Source: JBJXHN01 sp046233135
GTDB taxonomy: Bacteria; Pseudomonadota; Alphaproteobacteria; Rhodospirillales; Rhodospirillaceae
Direction of reading: 5' to 3'
NCBI GenBank assembly: GCA_046233135.1
Contig: JBJXHN010000001.1
Location: 310,001-374,000, forward strand
DNA length: 64,000 nt
In this document: piece after piece, positions 17,756 to 27,361 of the stretch
Layout of the letters: each line of letters opens with the position of its first letter
Position numbering within the stretch: the first letter of the stretch is position 1
The notes under the pieces: generated by a model
The model's input: only the letters and a program-made list of their open reading frames with translations
The model's database searches: none
What the model was told of the DNA's origin: nothing
Translations under genes and position numbers: made by a program

Positions 17756-19062
17756 CCATGCTCCAGGATAAGGACCGCATTTTCACGAACCTCTACGGCT
17801 TCCAGGACTGGCGGTTGGCCGCCGCCCGGAAGCGGGGTGACTGGGACAACACCAAGGCGCTGATCGAAAAGGGCCGGGACTGGATCATCGACGAGATGAA
17901 GGCCTCCGGTCTGCGGGGCCGGGGCGGCGCCGGGTTCCCGACCGGCCTGAAGTGGTCGTTCATGCCCAAGGAAGTGGGGGACCGCCCGCACTACCTGGTG
18001 GTCAATGCCGACGAAGGCGAGCCCGGGACCTGCAAGGACCGGGATATGATGCGCAACGATCCGCACAAGCTGATCGAAGGCTGCCTGATCGCCGGTTTCG
18101 CCATGCAGGCCCACGCCGCCTATATCTACATCCGTGGCGAATTCGTTCAGGAAGCCAATGTCCTGGACGCCGCCATCGACGAAGCGCGCGAAGCCGGCCT
18201 GCTCGGCCCCAATGCCTGCGGGACGGGCTGGGCGTTCGAGGTTTACGTCCACCGGGGCGCCGGCGCCTACATTTGTGGTGAAGAAACCGCCCTGATCCAG
18301 TCGCTGGAGGGCAAGAAGGGCCAGCCGCGCCTGAAGCCGCCGTTCCCGGCCGGCGTCGGCGTCTGGGGCTGCCCGACCACCGTGAACAACGTGGAAAGCA
18401 TTGCCGTGGCGCCGACCATCCTGCGGCGCGGCGGGGCCTGGTTTGCCGGCATCGGCCGGGAAAACAACACCGGGACCAAGGTGTTCTGCATCTCCGGCCA
18501 CGTCAACAACCCCTGCAACGTCGAAGAAGCCATGGGCATTCCGCTCAAGGAACTGATCGAAAAGCATGCGGGCGGGGTGCGCGGCGGCTGGGACAACCTG
18601 ATGGCCGTCATTCCCGGCGGGTCCTCGGTGCCGGTGCTGCCCAAGGAAATCTGCGACGACGTGCTGATGGATTTCGACAGCCTGAAGGCGGTCAAGTCCG
18701 GTCTGGGCACGGCGGCCGTCATGGTCATGGACAAGTCCACCGACATCGTGAAGCTGATCGCCCGGCTGTCGCGCTTCTACATGCATGAAAGTTGCGGTCA
18801 GTGCACGCCCTGCCGGGAAGGCACGGGCTGGCTGTGGCGGGTCATGGACCGTCTGGTGGATGGCCGGGCATCGGTCGAAGAGATCGACGTGCTGGAGCAG
18901 GTCACCCGCCAGATCGAAGGGCACACCATTTGCGCCCTGGGCGATGCGGCGGCCTGGCCGGTGCAGGGCCTGATCCGACACTACCGTCCTGAACTGGAAA
19001 AACGTATCGCCGAGCGCAAGGCGGCCACGCCGGCCGCCGGTCAGGCGGCCGCGGCCGAGTAA
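17752..19062 (+). CDS. nuoF: NADH-quinone oxidoreductase subunit F
   Basis: The 51-kDa subunit that binds NADH, FMN and a [4Fe-4S] cluster; it is where electrons enter. It shows GLRGRGGAGFPTGLKW, the FMN/NADH site NADEGEPGTCKDR, YICGEETALI, and the cluster motif ESCGQCTPCREG. The start ATG overlaps the nuoE stop; a second ATG two codons later (17758) is equally possible. The long upstream extension of this frame overlaps nuoE and is not coding. Confidence 0.96.
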   Translation: MTMLQDKDRIFTNLYGFQDWRLAAARKRGDWDNTKALIEKGRDWIIDEMKASGLRGRGGAGFPTGLKWSFMPKEVGDRPHYLVVNADEGEPGTCKDRDMMRNDPHKLIEGCLIAGFAMQAHAAYIYIRGEFVQEANVLDAAIDEAREAGLLGPNACGTGWAFEVYVHRGAGAYICGEETALIQSLEGKKGQPRLKPPFPAGVGVWGCPTTVNNVESIAVAPTILRRGGAWFAGIGRENNTGTKVFCISGHVNNPCNVEEAMGIPLKELIEKHAGGVRGGWDNLMAVIPGGSSVPVLPKEICDDVLMDFDSLKAVKSGLGTAAVMVMDKSTDIVKLIARLSRFYMHESCGQCTPCREGTGWLWRVMDRLVDGRASVEEIDVLEQVTRQIEGHTICALGDAAAWPVQGLIRHYRPELEKRIAERKAATPAAGQAAAAE

Positions 19063-19089
19063 GCAAGCAAGAGGGGTCAGGGGAACACC

Positions 19090-21159
19090 ATGCCCAAGCT
19101 GACAATCGACGGCATCGAGGTCGAGGTCCCGAACGGCACCACGATCCTTCAGGCCGCGGAAAGCATCGGGATCGAAATCCCGCGGTTCTGCTACCACGAG
19201 CGGCTGTCCATCGCGGGCAACTGCCGCATGTGTCTGGTTGAGGTCAAGCCGGGACCGCCGAAGCCGGCCGCCTCCTGCGCCATGCCGGTGGGCGAGGGCA
19301 TGGAGGTCAAGACCAACTCTCCCATGGCCGTGAACGCCCGCCGGGGCGTGATGGAATTTCTGCTGATCAACCACCCGCTGGACTGCCCGATCTGCGACCA
19401 GGGCGGGGAATGCGATCTTCAGGATCAGGCAATGACCTTCGGGTCGGACCATTCCCGCTACATCGAGCACAAGCGGGCCGTCGCCGAAAAGAACATGGGT
19501 CCGCTGATCAAGACGGCGATGACCCGCTGCATTCACTGCACCCGCTGCGTCCGCTTCTCCACCGAAGTGGCCGGCGTGCCCGAGCTGGGCATGATCAGCC
19601 GCGGTGAGCATGCGGAAATCACCACCTATCTTCAGGAAGCCCTGCCCAGCGAAATGTCGGGCAACGTGGTCGACCTGTGCCCGGTGGGGGCGCTGACCAG
19701 CGCGCCTTACGCCTTCGTCGCCCGCCCCTGGGAGCTGCGCAAGACCGAAAGCATCGATGTCCTGGATGCCGTTGGCAGCAACGTCCGCCTGGACGCCCGC
19801 TCCGGCCAGGTGATGCGCGTTTTGCCGCGTCTCAACGAGGCGGTGAACGAAGAATGGCTGGCCGACAAGTCCCGCCACGCGATTGACGGTCTGCGCCATC
19901 AGCGCCTGGACACGCCCTATGTGCGGGTCGACGGCAAGCTTCAGCCGGCCAGCTGGGAACAGGCCTTTACGGCCATCGCCCAGAAGCTGGCCGGACTGGA
20001 TGGCAGCAAGATCGCCGCCATCGCCGGCGATCAGGCCGATGCCGAGGCCATGACCGCCCTGAAGGATCTGATGGGCGCTTTGGGGTCTGCCAACCTGGAT
20101 TGCCGCCAGGACGGTGCGAAACTGGACGCGTCCGGTTCGCGGGCCGGCTGGCTGTTCAACACCACCATCGAAGGCATCGAGCAGGCGGACGCCCTGCTGC
20201 TGGTCGGATCCGACCCGCGCTGGGAAGCCCCGGTGCTCAACGCCCGGATCCGTAAGCGCTACCTGGCCGGCGGTTTCAAGATCGGCCGCATCGGCGCGGT
20301 GAAAGATCTGGCCTATCCGGTGGAAGAGCTGGGCTCCGACCCGTCCGTGCTGATGGATGTCGTCGAAGGCCGGAATGCCTTCGCCGAGGTGCTGAAGGCC
20401 GCCGAACGGCCGATGATCGTTGTCGGCATGGGCGCCCTGCGCCGTCCCGACGGTGCGGCCATCCTGGCTGCGGCCCGCAAGCTCGCCGAAGGGGTGGGCG
20501 CGGTGTCCGAAGACTGGAATGGCTTCAATGTACTCCACACCGCCGCCGCGCGGGTGGGCGCCCTGGATCTGGGTTTCGTGCCCGGCGCGGACGGCAAGGA
20601 CCTGGACGGCATCCTGTCGGGGTGCCAGAGCGGTGCGGTCGAGGCGGTCTACCTGCTGGGCGCCGACGAACTGCCGATGGACCGCCTGGGCAAGGCCTTC
20701 GTCATCTACCAGGGGCACAACGGCGATGCCGGCGCGCACCGGGCCGATGTGATCCTGCCCGGCGCGGCCTATACGGAAAAGAGCGGCACCTTTGTGAATA
20801 CGGAAGGCCGGGTGCAGCGGACCCGTCAGGCCGCCTTCCCCCCGGGGGAGGCGAAGGAGGATTGGAAGATCATCCGCGCCCTGTCGGCGGCCCTGGACAA
20901 GACCCTGCCGCTGAACACGCTGGACGAGGTGCGCGCCCGGATGGCCGAGATCAATCCGGTCTTCGCCGCCGTCGACACGGTCACCCCCGCCGCCTGGGGC
21001 GCCTTCGGCGCCGAAGGCCCGGTGGACACGGCGCCGTTCACCTATGCGGTGTCCAACTACTACATGACCTGCCCGGTCAGCCGTGCGTCGCGCACCATGG
21101 CCGAGTGCACCGAGGTCTTCATCAACGGCAACCAGACGCGGACGGGTACCGATGGCTGA
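19090..21159 (+). CDS. nuoG: NADH-quinone oxidoreductase subunit G
   Basis: The 75-kDa subunit, 689 residues. An N-terminal [2Fe-2S] ferredoxin domain (CYHERLSIAGNCRMC) is followed by the cluster motifs CPICDQGGECDLQ and CIHCTRCVRF, then a molybdopterin-oxidoreductase-like domain without the cofactor. The length fits the mitochondrial/alphaproteobacterial type. The end overlaps nuoH by eight bases. Confidence 0.96.
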   Translation: MPKLTIDGIEVEVPNGTTILQAAESIGIEIPRFCYHERLSIAGNCRMCLVEVKPGPPKPAASCAMPVGEGMEVKTNSPMAVNARRGVMEFLLINHPLDCPICDQGGECDLQDQAMTFGSDHSRYIEHKRAVAEKNMGPLIKTAMTRCIHCTRCVRFSTEVAGVPELGMISRGEHAEITTYLQEALPSEMSGNVVDLCPVGALTSAPYAFVARPWELRKTESIDVLDAVGSNVRLDARSGQVMRVLPRLNEAVNEEWLADKSRHAIDGLRHQRLDTPYVRVDGKLQPASWEQAFTAIAQKLAGLDGSKIAAIAGDQADAEAMTALKDLMGALGSANLDCRQDGAKLDASGSRAGWLFNTTIEGIEQADALLLVGSDPRWEAPVLNARIRKRYLAGGFKIGRIGAVKDLAYPVEELGSDPSVLMDVVEGRNAFAEVLKAAERPMIVVGMGALRRPDGAAILAAARKLAEGVGAVSEDWNGFNVLHTAAARVGALDLGFVPGADGKDLDGILSGCQSGAVEAVYLLGADELPMDRLGKAFVIYQGHNGDAGAHRADVILPGAAYTEKSGTFVNTEGRVQRTRQAAFPPGEAKEDWKIIRALSAALDKTLPLNTLDEVRARMAEINPVFAAVDTVTPAAWGAFGAEGPVDTAPFTYAVSNYYMTCPVSRASRTMAECTEVFINGNQTRTGTDG

Positions 21160-22165
21160 ATTTTGGGCGACCTATCTCTGGCCGGCACTGATCATCGTCC
21201 TTCAGGCCGTCGCCATCACCGTGCCGATGCTTGTGGCCGTGGCCTATCTGACCTTTGCCGAGCGCAAGGTGATCGGGGCCATGCAGATGCGCAAGGGGCC
21301 GAACGTGGTCGGGCCGTTCGGCCTGCTTCAGCCGATGGCCGATGGCGTGAAGCTGTTCCTGAAGGAAACGATCATCCCCACCGGAAGCAGCCGGGCTGTG
21401 TTCCTGCTGGCACCGATGCTGACCTTCATCCTGGCGCTGATCGCCTGGGCGGTGATTCCCTTCGCTGACGGATGGGTGATGGCCGACATCAACGTCGGCA
21501 TCCTCTACCTGTTCGCCGTGTCCGGCCTCGGGGTCTACGGCATCATCATGGCCGGCTGGGCGTCCAACTCGAAGTACGCCTTTCTGGGCGGGCTGCGGTC
21601 CGCGGCACAGATGGTGTCCTATGAAGTGGCCATGGGCCTGATCATCGTCGCGGTGATCATGTCCGCCGGCTCCATGAACCTGTCGGACATCGTGCAGGCC
21701 CAGGCCGAAGGGGTGTGGTACTTCATTCCGCACTTCCCGATGTTCATCATGTTCCTGGTGTCGATCCTGGCGGAAACCAACCGCGCCCCGTTCGACCTTC
21801 CGGAAGCGGAAGCGGAACTGGTGGCCGGGTACAACGTCGAATATTCGGCCATGCCCTTCGCCCTGTTCTTCCTGGGTGAATACGCGAACATGATCCTGAT
21901 GAGCGGCATGGCCGTGATCCTGTTCCTGGGGGGCTGGCTGCCGCCGATCGATATCGCGCCGTTCAACTGGATCCCGGGCATCATCTGGTTCTTCCTGAAG
22001 ATCGCCGCCGTGCTGTTCATCTTCCTGTGGTCCCGTGCCACCTTCCCGCGCTACCGCTATGACCAGCTGATGCGCCTGGGGTGGAAGGTGTTCCTGCCCG
22101 CCTCCCTGCTGTGGGTGGTGATCACTGGTGGGGTGCTGGTCGGTTTCGACCTGCTGCCGAACTAA
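21152..22165 (+). CDS. nuoH: NADH-quinone oxidoreductase subunit H
   Basis: Eight-helix membrane subunit (337 residues) joining the quinone site to the proton-pumping arm. Conserved TFAERKVIGAMQMRKGPNVVGP and AETNRAPFDLPEAEAELVAGYNVEYS are present. The start chosen is MAEFWATYLWP; the frame is open upstream only within nuoG. Confidence 0.96.
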   Translation: MAEFWATYLWPALIIVLQAVAITVPMLVAVAYLTFAERKVIGAMQMRKGPNVVGPFGLLQPMADGVKLFLKETIIPTGSSRAVFLLAPMLTFILALIAWAVIPFADGWVMADINVGILYLFAVSGLGVYGIIMAGWASNSKYAFLGGLRSAAQMVSYEVAMGLIIVAVIMSAGSMNLSDIVQAQAEGVWYFIPHFPMFIMFLVSILAETNRAPFDLPEAEAELVAGYNVEYSAMPFALFFLGEYANMILMSGMAVILFLGGWLPPIDIAPFNWIPGIIWFFLKIAAVLFIFLWSRATFPRYRYDQLMRLGWKVFLPASLLWVVITGGVLVGFDLLPN

Positions 22166-22186
22166 GTCGAGGAGGTCACGAAAGAC

Positions 22187-22675
22187 ATGTCTTCCCTTGC
22201 CAATCTCGTCCGCTCCTTCACGCTCTGGGAGCTGGTGCAGGGCATGGCGTTGACCTTCCGCTATATGCTGAAGCCGAAGGTGACGCTGAACTACCCCTAT
22301 CAGAAGGGGTACCTGTCCCCGCGCTTCCGCGGAGAGCACGCCCTGCGCCGCTACCCCAACGGGGAAGAGCGCTGCATCGCCTGTAAGTTGTGCGAAGCCA
22401 TCTGTCCGGCCCAGGCCATCACCATTGAGGCCGAGCCGCGTACGGACAATAGCCGTCGCACGACCCGCTACGACATCGACATGACGAAGTGCATCTACTG
22501 CGGTTTCTGCGAGGAAGCCTGCCCGGTGGACGCCATCGTCGAAGGCCCGAACTTCGAATTTGCCACGGAAACCCGCGAAGAGCTGCTCTACAACAAGGAC
22601 AAGCTGCTCGCGAACGGGGATCGGTGGGAACAGGAACTGGCGATGCGGCTGCAGAAAGACGCACCGTACCGCTGA
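22187..22675 (+). CDS. nuoI: NADH-quinone oxidoreductase subunit I
   Basis: The 23-kDa subunit with two [4Fe-4S] clusters (N6a and N6b), 162 residues. Both ferredoxin motifs are complete: CIACKLCEAICP and CIYCGFCEEACP. GAGGAGG precedes the start. It is followed by the only sizeable gap (about 250 bases) inside the operon. Confidence 0.96.
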   Translation: MSSLANLVRSFTLWELVQGMALTFRYMLKPKVTLNYPYQKGYLSPRFRGEHALRRYPNGEERCIACKLCEAICPAQAITIEAEPRTDNSRRTTRYDIDMTKCIYCGFCEEACPVDAIVEGPNFEFATETREELLYNKDKLLANGDRWEQELAMRLQKDAPYR

Positions 22676-22829
22676 CGCCGAGCGACCGTTTCGGCCGGCG
22701 CGCCCGCCTTCCCCGATCCGTCCGAGGGCAGGGGAGGGAGTTGCGGAGCGCGCCGGTGTCCTGAGGGGGGCAAGACTAACTTCTAGCGCCGCCGGGCGGT
22801 TCAGTCCGGGGGCTTCCGGGAAGCACGTT

Positions 22830-22931
22830 ATGACCACGTTTGGTTCGACCACACTGACGCCACGCACTCCCGGCCTGGCCGGGATGGGGACGCCACGCAC
22901 TCTCGGCATGGCCGGGAAGGGGGACGCATGA
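22830..22931 (+). CDS. Possible 33-residue leader ORF coupled to nuoJ
   Basis: In the nuoI-nuoJ gap a short frame starts MTTFGSTTL and then encodes two near-identical 11-residue repeats (TPRTPGLAGMG and TPRTLGMAGKG), ending in a TGA that overlaps the nuoJ ATG. The overlap would allow translational coupling like other junctions of this operon. There is no strong Shine-Dalgarno, so it may be only a by-product of the underlying DNA repeat. Confidence 0.25.
   Translation: MTTFGSTTLTPRTPGLAGMGTPRTLGMAGKGDA
22856..22921 (+). repeat. Two tandem 33-bp repeats before nuoJ
   Basis: Unit 1 (22856-22888) and unit 2 (22889-22921) differ at only a few positions; both start GACGCCACGCACT and contain GGCCGGGA. 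The period is 33 bp, an exact multiple of three. The second copy ends seven bases before the nuoJ ATG and so includes its leader and ribosome-binding region. Confidence 0.85.
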
Positions 22932-23545
22932 TCGTACAGGCCCTGATTTTCTACATGTTCGCCGCCATCATGGTGATTTCCGCCCTGATGGTGGTGATCT
23001 CCAGGAACCCGGTGCACTCCGTGCTCTGGCTGATCCTGGCCTTCGTCAATTCGGCGGGCCTGTTCCTGCTCATGGGGGCGGAGTTCGTCGCCATGGTGGT
23101 GGTCGTGGTCTATGTGGGCGCGGTCGCCGTGCTCTTCCTCTTCGTGGTGATGATGCTCGACATCAATTACCTGAAGCTCCGGGAAGGGTTCCTGCACTAC
23201 CTGCCCATCGGGGCGGCGCTGGCGGTGGTTCTCTTCGCCGAGATCGCGGTGCTGGCCGGCGGCTGGATCCTGGCGCCCGACGCCATGGCCAACCGGGCCG
23301 TTCCGACCCCCGATCCGTCGGCGGTGCCGAACACCCAGGCGCTCGGGGCGGTGCTCTACACCGATTACATCTACCTCTTCCAGGCCGCCGGTCTGGTGCT
23401 GCTGGTGGCCATGATCGGGTCGATCATGCTGACCCACCGCACCAACCCGCGCGTCCGCCGCCAGAACATCGCCGAGCAGGTCAACCGTCAGAAAGCGAAG
23501 ACCCTGAAGCTCAATAAGGTCCACACCGGCAAGGGGATTTCGTAA
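22928..23545 (+). CDS. nuoJ: NADH-quinone oxidoreductase subunit J
   Basis: Membrane-arm subunit with about five helices, 205 residues. It carries ISRNPVHSVLWLILAF and the conserved YVGAVAVLFLFVVMMLDI. The start is fixed by the family N-terminus; the ribosome-binding sequence lies inside the 33-bp repeat (GGAAGGGGGA). It overlaps nuoK by one base. Confidence 0.95.
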   Translation: MIVQALIFYMFAAIMVISALMVVISRNPVHSVLWLILAFVNSAGLFLLMGAEFVAMVVVVVYVGAVAVLFLFVVMMLDINYLKLREGFLHYLPIGAALAVVLFAEIAVLAGGWILAPDAMANRAVPTPDPSAVPNTQALGAVLYTDYIYLFQAAGLVLLVAMIGSIMLTHRTNPRVRRQNIAEQVNRQKAKTLKLNKVHTGKGIS

Positions 23546-23853
23546 TGGAGATCACGCTCGCCCATTACCTGACCGTTGCGGCCATTCTGTTCACGCTGGG
23601 CGTTTTCGGCATCTTCGCGAACCGTAAGAACGTGGTCATCATCATGATGTCCATCGAGCTGATGCTTCTTGCGGTCAACATCAACATGGTCGCCTTCTCC
23701 GCGCACCTGCAGGACATGGTGGGGCAGCTGTTCTCCATGTTCATCCTCACCGTCGCTGCGGCCGAGGCGGGGATCGGGCTGGCCATCGTGGTCGTCTTCT
23801 TCCGCAATCGCGGGTCCATCGAAGTCGAAGACATCAACCAGATGAAGGGCTAG
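23545..23853 (+). CDS. nuoK: NADH-quinone oxidoreductase subunit K
   Basis: Three-helix membrane subunit, 102 residues (MEITLAHYLTVAAILFTLG). The conserved helix-embedded glutamates are seen in MMSIELMLLAVNIN and AAAEAGIGLAIVV; they take part in proton movement. Confidence 0.96.
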   Translation: MEITLAHYLTVAAILFTLGVFGIFANRKNVVIIMMSIELMLLAVNINMVAFSAHLQDMVGQLFSMFILTVAAAEAGIGLAIVVVFFRNRGSIEVEDINQMKG

Positions 23854-23863
23854 GGCCGGGACC

Positions 23864-25792
23864 ATGATCTATACCGCCATTGTCTTCCTGCCACTTCTGG
23901 CGTCGATCATCGCCGGGTTCGGTCGCCATGCCCTTGGTGACCGTGGGGCGCAGCTGCTGACCTGCGGGGGTCTGGGGATCTCCGCGCTGCTCAGCTGGAT
24001 CGTTTTCTTCGATACCGCGCTGGGCGGCAACACCACCACGGTGACCCTGTTCCACTGGGTGATCTCGGGCGATCTGGCCTTCGACTGGGCGCTGCGCATC
24101 GACACCCTGTCGGCGGTCATGCTGATCGTTGTCACCACGATCTCTTTCATGGTGCACGTCTATTCCATCGGATACATGCACCACGATCCGAGCGTGCCGC
24201 GCTTCATGGCCTATCTGTCGCTGTTCACCTTCATGATGCTGATGCTGGTGACGGCGGACAACCTGGTGCAGATGTTCTTCGGCTGGGAAGGGGTTGGTCT
24301 CGCCTCCTATCTGCTGATCGGCTTCTGGTATGAAAAGCCGAGCGCCAACGCCGCCGCGATCAAGGCTTTCGTGGTCAACCGCGTGGGCGACTTCGGGTTT
24401 TCGCTGGGGATCTTCGGTGTCTTCTTCCTGACCGGTTCGGTCGCCTTCGACCCGATCTTCGCCGCCGCGCCGCAGTTGGCGGATGCCACGGTGGTGTTCT
24501 TCGGCGTCGAATGGCATGCGATGACCATCATCTGCGTCCTGCTGTTCATCGGTGCCATGGGCAAATCCGCCCAGCTGGGCCTGCACACCTGGCTGCCGGA
24601 CGCCATGGAAGGCCCGACGCCGGTGTCCGCGCTGATCCACGCCGCGACCATGGTGACCGCCGGGGTGTTCATGGTGGCCCGCATGAGCCCGCTGTTCGTC
24701 ATGTCGGACACGGCCATGGCCATCGTCACCATCATCGGCGCCACGACGGCGTTCTTCGCCGCCACGGTCGGCTGCGTGCAGAACGACATCAAGCGGGTGA
24801 TCGCCTATTCCACCTGCTCCCAGCTCGGCTACATGTTCTTTGCCCTGGGCGTCGGCGCCTTCGGCACCGGTATCTTCCACCTGATGACCCACGCCTTCTT
24901 CAAGGCCCTGCTGTTCCTGGGCGCCGGTTCGGTGATCCATGCCATGTCCGATGAACAGGACATGCGCCGCATGGGCGGGATCTGGAAGATGGTGCCGGTC
25001 ACCTACGCGATGATGTGGATCGGCTCGATCGCCCTGATGGGGCTGCCGCCCTTCGCCGGCTTCTTCTCCAAGGACATGATCCTGGAAGTGGCCTACGCCG
25101 CCCACTCCGGGGTTGGAACCTACGCCTTCTGGCTGGGGATCGCGGCGGCCAGCCTGACCGCCTTCTACTCCACCCGCCTGATCATCATGACCTTCCACGG
25201 CACGCCGCGCGCGGACGAACATGTGATGGCGCATGTCCACGAAAGCCCGAAGGTGATGACGCTGCCGCTGTTCGTGCTGGCCGCCGGTGCCATCACGGCC
25301 GGCTGGCTGGGGGCGGACCACTTCATCGGGGAAGGCCGCTTCGAGTTCTGGGGCGCTTCGATCGCCCAGGGTCACGACGACGTCACCGAACATGCCCACC
25401 ACGTGCCGCTGTGGGTGAAGCTGCTGCCGCTGGTGGTGACGGCGGGCGGGATCTTCACGGGCTGGCTGTTCTACAGCAAGAAGCCCCGCATTCCGAAGCT
25501 GCTGGCCGATCTCAATCCGGGCGTCTATCAGTTCCTGCTCAACAAGTGGTACTTCGACGAGCTGTTCGACAAGATCTTCGTCAAGCCCGCATTCAGCCTG
25601 GGACGCGGCTTCTGGAAGGGGGGTGACGGTGCGGTGATCGACGCGGTCGGTCCCGACGGGATCGCTGCTGCCAGCCGCTCCATCGCCGCGCGGTTCGGCA
25701 AGGTGCAGACCGGCTTCGTCTATCACTACGCGTTCGCGATGATCATCGGTGTGGCGGGTATCGTCACCTGGTACATCGTCACCGCCCACTAA
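23864..25792 (+). CDS. nuoL: NADH-quinone oxidoreductase subunit L
   Basis: Distal antiporter-like proton-pumping subunit, 642 residues, with the long lateral-helix C-terminal extension. Conserved sequences include MFFGWEGVGLASYLLIGFWY, AQLGLHTWLPDAMEGPTPVSALIHAATMV and the lysine-bearing discontinuous helices that follow. Confidence 0.96.
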   Translation: MIYTAIVFLPLLASIIAGFGRHALGDRGAQLLTCGGLGISALLSWIVFFDTALGGNTTTVTLFHWVISGDLAFDWALRIDTLSAVMLIVVTTISFMVHVYSIGYMHHDPSVPRFMAYLSLFTFMMLMLVTADNLVQMFFGWEGVGLASYLLIGFWYEKPSANAAAIKAFVVNRVGDFGFSLGIFGVFFLTGSVAFDPIFAAAPQLADATVVFFGVEWHAMTIICVLLFIGAMGKSAQLGLHTWLPDAMEGPTPVSALIHAATMVTAGVFMVARMSPLFVMSDTAMAIVTIIGATTAFFAATVGCVQNDIKRVIAYSTCSQLGYMFFALGVGAFGTGIFHLMTHAFFKALLFLGAGSVIHAMSDEQDMRRMGGIWKMVPVTYAMMWIGSIALMGLPPFAGFFSKDMILEVAYAAHSGVGTYAFWLGIAAASLTAFYSTRLIIMTFHGTPRADEHVMAHVHESPKVMTLPLFVLAAGAITAGWLGADHFIGEGRFEFWGASIAQGHDDVTEHAHHVPLWVKLLPLVVTAGGIFTGWLFYSKKPRIPKLLADLNPGVYQFLLNKWYFDELFDKIFVKPAFSLGRGFWKGGDGAVIDAVGPDGIAAASRSIAARFGKVQTGFVYHYAFAMIIGVAGIVTWYIVTAH

Positions 25793-25803
25793 GAGAGGCT
25801 GAG

Positions 25804-27336
25804 ATGAACAACATTCCTTGGCTGTCGGTCATCACCTTTCTGCCTTTGGTGGGTGCCGGTTTCATCTTCATCGTGCGGGGAGACGACGCGCTTGTCGCCC
25901 GCAACTCCCGCAACGTCGCCCTGTGGACGACGGGGTTCAACTTCGGCCTCTCGGTCATCGTTCTCTGGTTCGGTTTCGACACCGCCAACGCCGGGTTCCA
26001 GTTCGTGGAACAGGTGGAATGGCTGAAGGGCTACGCGATCAACTACCACATGGGCGTGGACGGCATTTCGGTGCTCTTCGTCCTGCTGTCTACCCTGCTG
26101 ACGCCGCTGTGTATCCTCGCGAGCTGGAATGCGATCCAGAAGCGGGTCAAGGAATACATGATGGCCTTCCTCATCCTTGAAACGATGATGGTCGGCATGT
26201 TCTGCGCCCTTGACTACGTGCTGTTCTACATCTTCTTCGAAGGTGTGCTGATCCCGATGTTCCTGATCATCGGGGTTTGGGGCGGTGCGCGCCGGGTCTA
26301 TGCGGCCTTCAAGTTCTTCCTGTACACCCTGGCGGGCTCGGTGCTGATGCTGATCGCCCTGCTGGCGATGTACCTGGAGGCGGGCACAACCGACATTCCG
26401 ACCCTGCTGAGCTACGATTTCCCGATCGCCATGCAGACGTGGCTGTGGCTGGCCCTGTTTGCCAGCTTCGCGGTGAAGGTGCCGATGTGGCCGGTCCATA
26501 CCTGGCTGCCCGACGCCCACGTGGAAGCCCCGACCGCCGGCTCGGTCATTCTGGCCGGCGTGCTGCTGAAGATGGGGGCTTACGGCTTCCTGCGCTTCTC
26601 CGTGCCCATGCTGCCCGTTGCCTCCGCCGACTTCGCGCCGATGATCTATGTCCTGTCGATCGTCGCGGTGATCTACACCTCACTTGTGGCGCTGGTGCAG
26701 GAGGACATGAAGAAGCTGATCGCCTACAGCTCCATCGCCCACATGGCCTTCGTGACCGCCGGCATCTTCGCGATGACCCAGCAGTCCGTGGAAGGCGCCA
26801 TCTATCAGATGCTGTCCCACGGGGTGGTCTCCGGTGCGCTGTTCCTGTGCGTCGGTGTGGTCTATGACCGGCTGCATACCCGCGAGATCGGCCGCTACGG
26901 CGGTCTGGCCAGCAACATGCCCCGCTATGCGGTGGTGTTCATGCTGTTCATGATGGCCTCTGTCGGTCTGCCGGGCACGGCCGGGTTCGTCGGCGAATTC
27001 ATGATCATGCTGGGTGTGTTCCAGGTGAACACCTGGGTGGCCCTGTTCATCGCCACGGGCGTTATCCTGGGGGCCGCCTACATGCTGTTCCTGTACCGCA
27101 GGGTGATCTTCGGCAAGCTGGAAAAGGAAGACCTGAAGGGTATGCTCGACCTCAGCCCCCGGGAGATCGCGGTGTTTGCGCCGCTGGTGATCCTGACCCT
27201 GTGGATGGGCGTGTACCCCGGTGTGTTCCTGGACTTCATGCATGCCTCTGTCGCGTCGCTGATCGACAACTACCAGACTGCACTTGCCGCCGCGGGCCAC
27301 CTGCCCGAGGCCGCCGTTTCCGTGGCCCAGCGCTGA
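25804..27336 (+). CDS. nuoM: NADH-quinone oxidoreductase subunit M
   Basis: Antiporter-like proton-pumping subunit, 510 residues with about 14 helices. Characteristic HMGVDGISVLFVLLS, FFEGVLIPMFLIIGVWG, VHTWLPDAHVEAPTAGSV and KLIAYSSIAHMAFV are present. A GAGAGGCTGAG leader precedes the start. Confidence 0.96.
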   Translation: MNNIPWLSVITFLPLVGAGFIFIVRGDDALVARNSRNVALWTTGFNFGLSVIVLWFGFDTANAGFQFVEQVEWLKGYAINYHMGVDGISVLFVLLSTLLTPLCILASWNAIQKRVKEYMMAFLILETMMVGMFCALDYVLFYIFFEGVLIPMFLIIGVWGGARRVYAAFKFFLYTLAGSVLMLIALLAMYLEAGTTDIPTLLSYDFPIAMQTWLWLALFASFAVKVPMWPVHTWLPDAHVEAPTAGSVILAGVLLKMGAYGFLRFSVPMLPVASADFAPMIYVLSIVAVIYTSLVALVQEDMKKLIAYSSIAHMAFVTAGIFAMTQQSVEGAIYQMLSHGVVSGALFLCVGVVYDRLHTREIGRYGGLASNMPRYAVVFMLFMMASVGLPGTAGFVGEFMIMLGVFQVNTWVALFIATGVILGAAYMLFLYRRVIFGKLEKEDLKGMLDLSPREIAVFAPLVILTLWMGVYPGVFLDFMHASVASLIDNYQTALAAAGHLPEAAVSVAQR

Positions 27337-27361
27337 CGGACCGGGAAAGGGACTGTTCGTT

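Noticed and set aside
17602..20739. Open frame of over 1000 codons on the minus strand across nuoE-nuoG
   Set aside because: It lies entirely opposite well-conserved complex I genes, is histidine- and glycine-rich in the way antisense frames of GC-rich genes are, and has no family signature.
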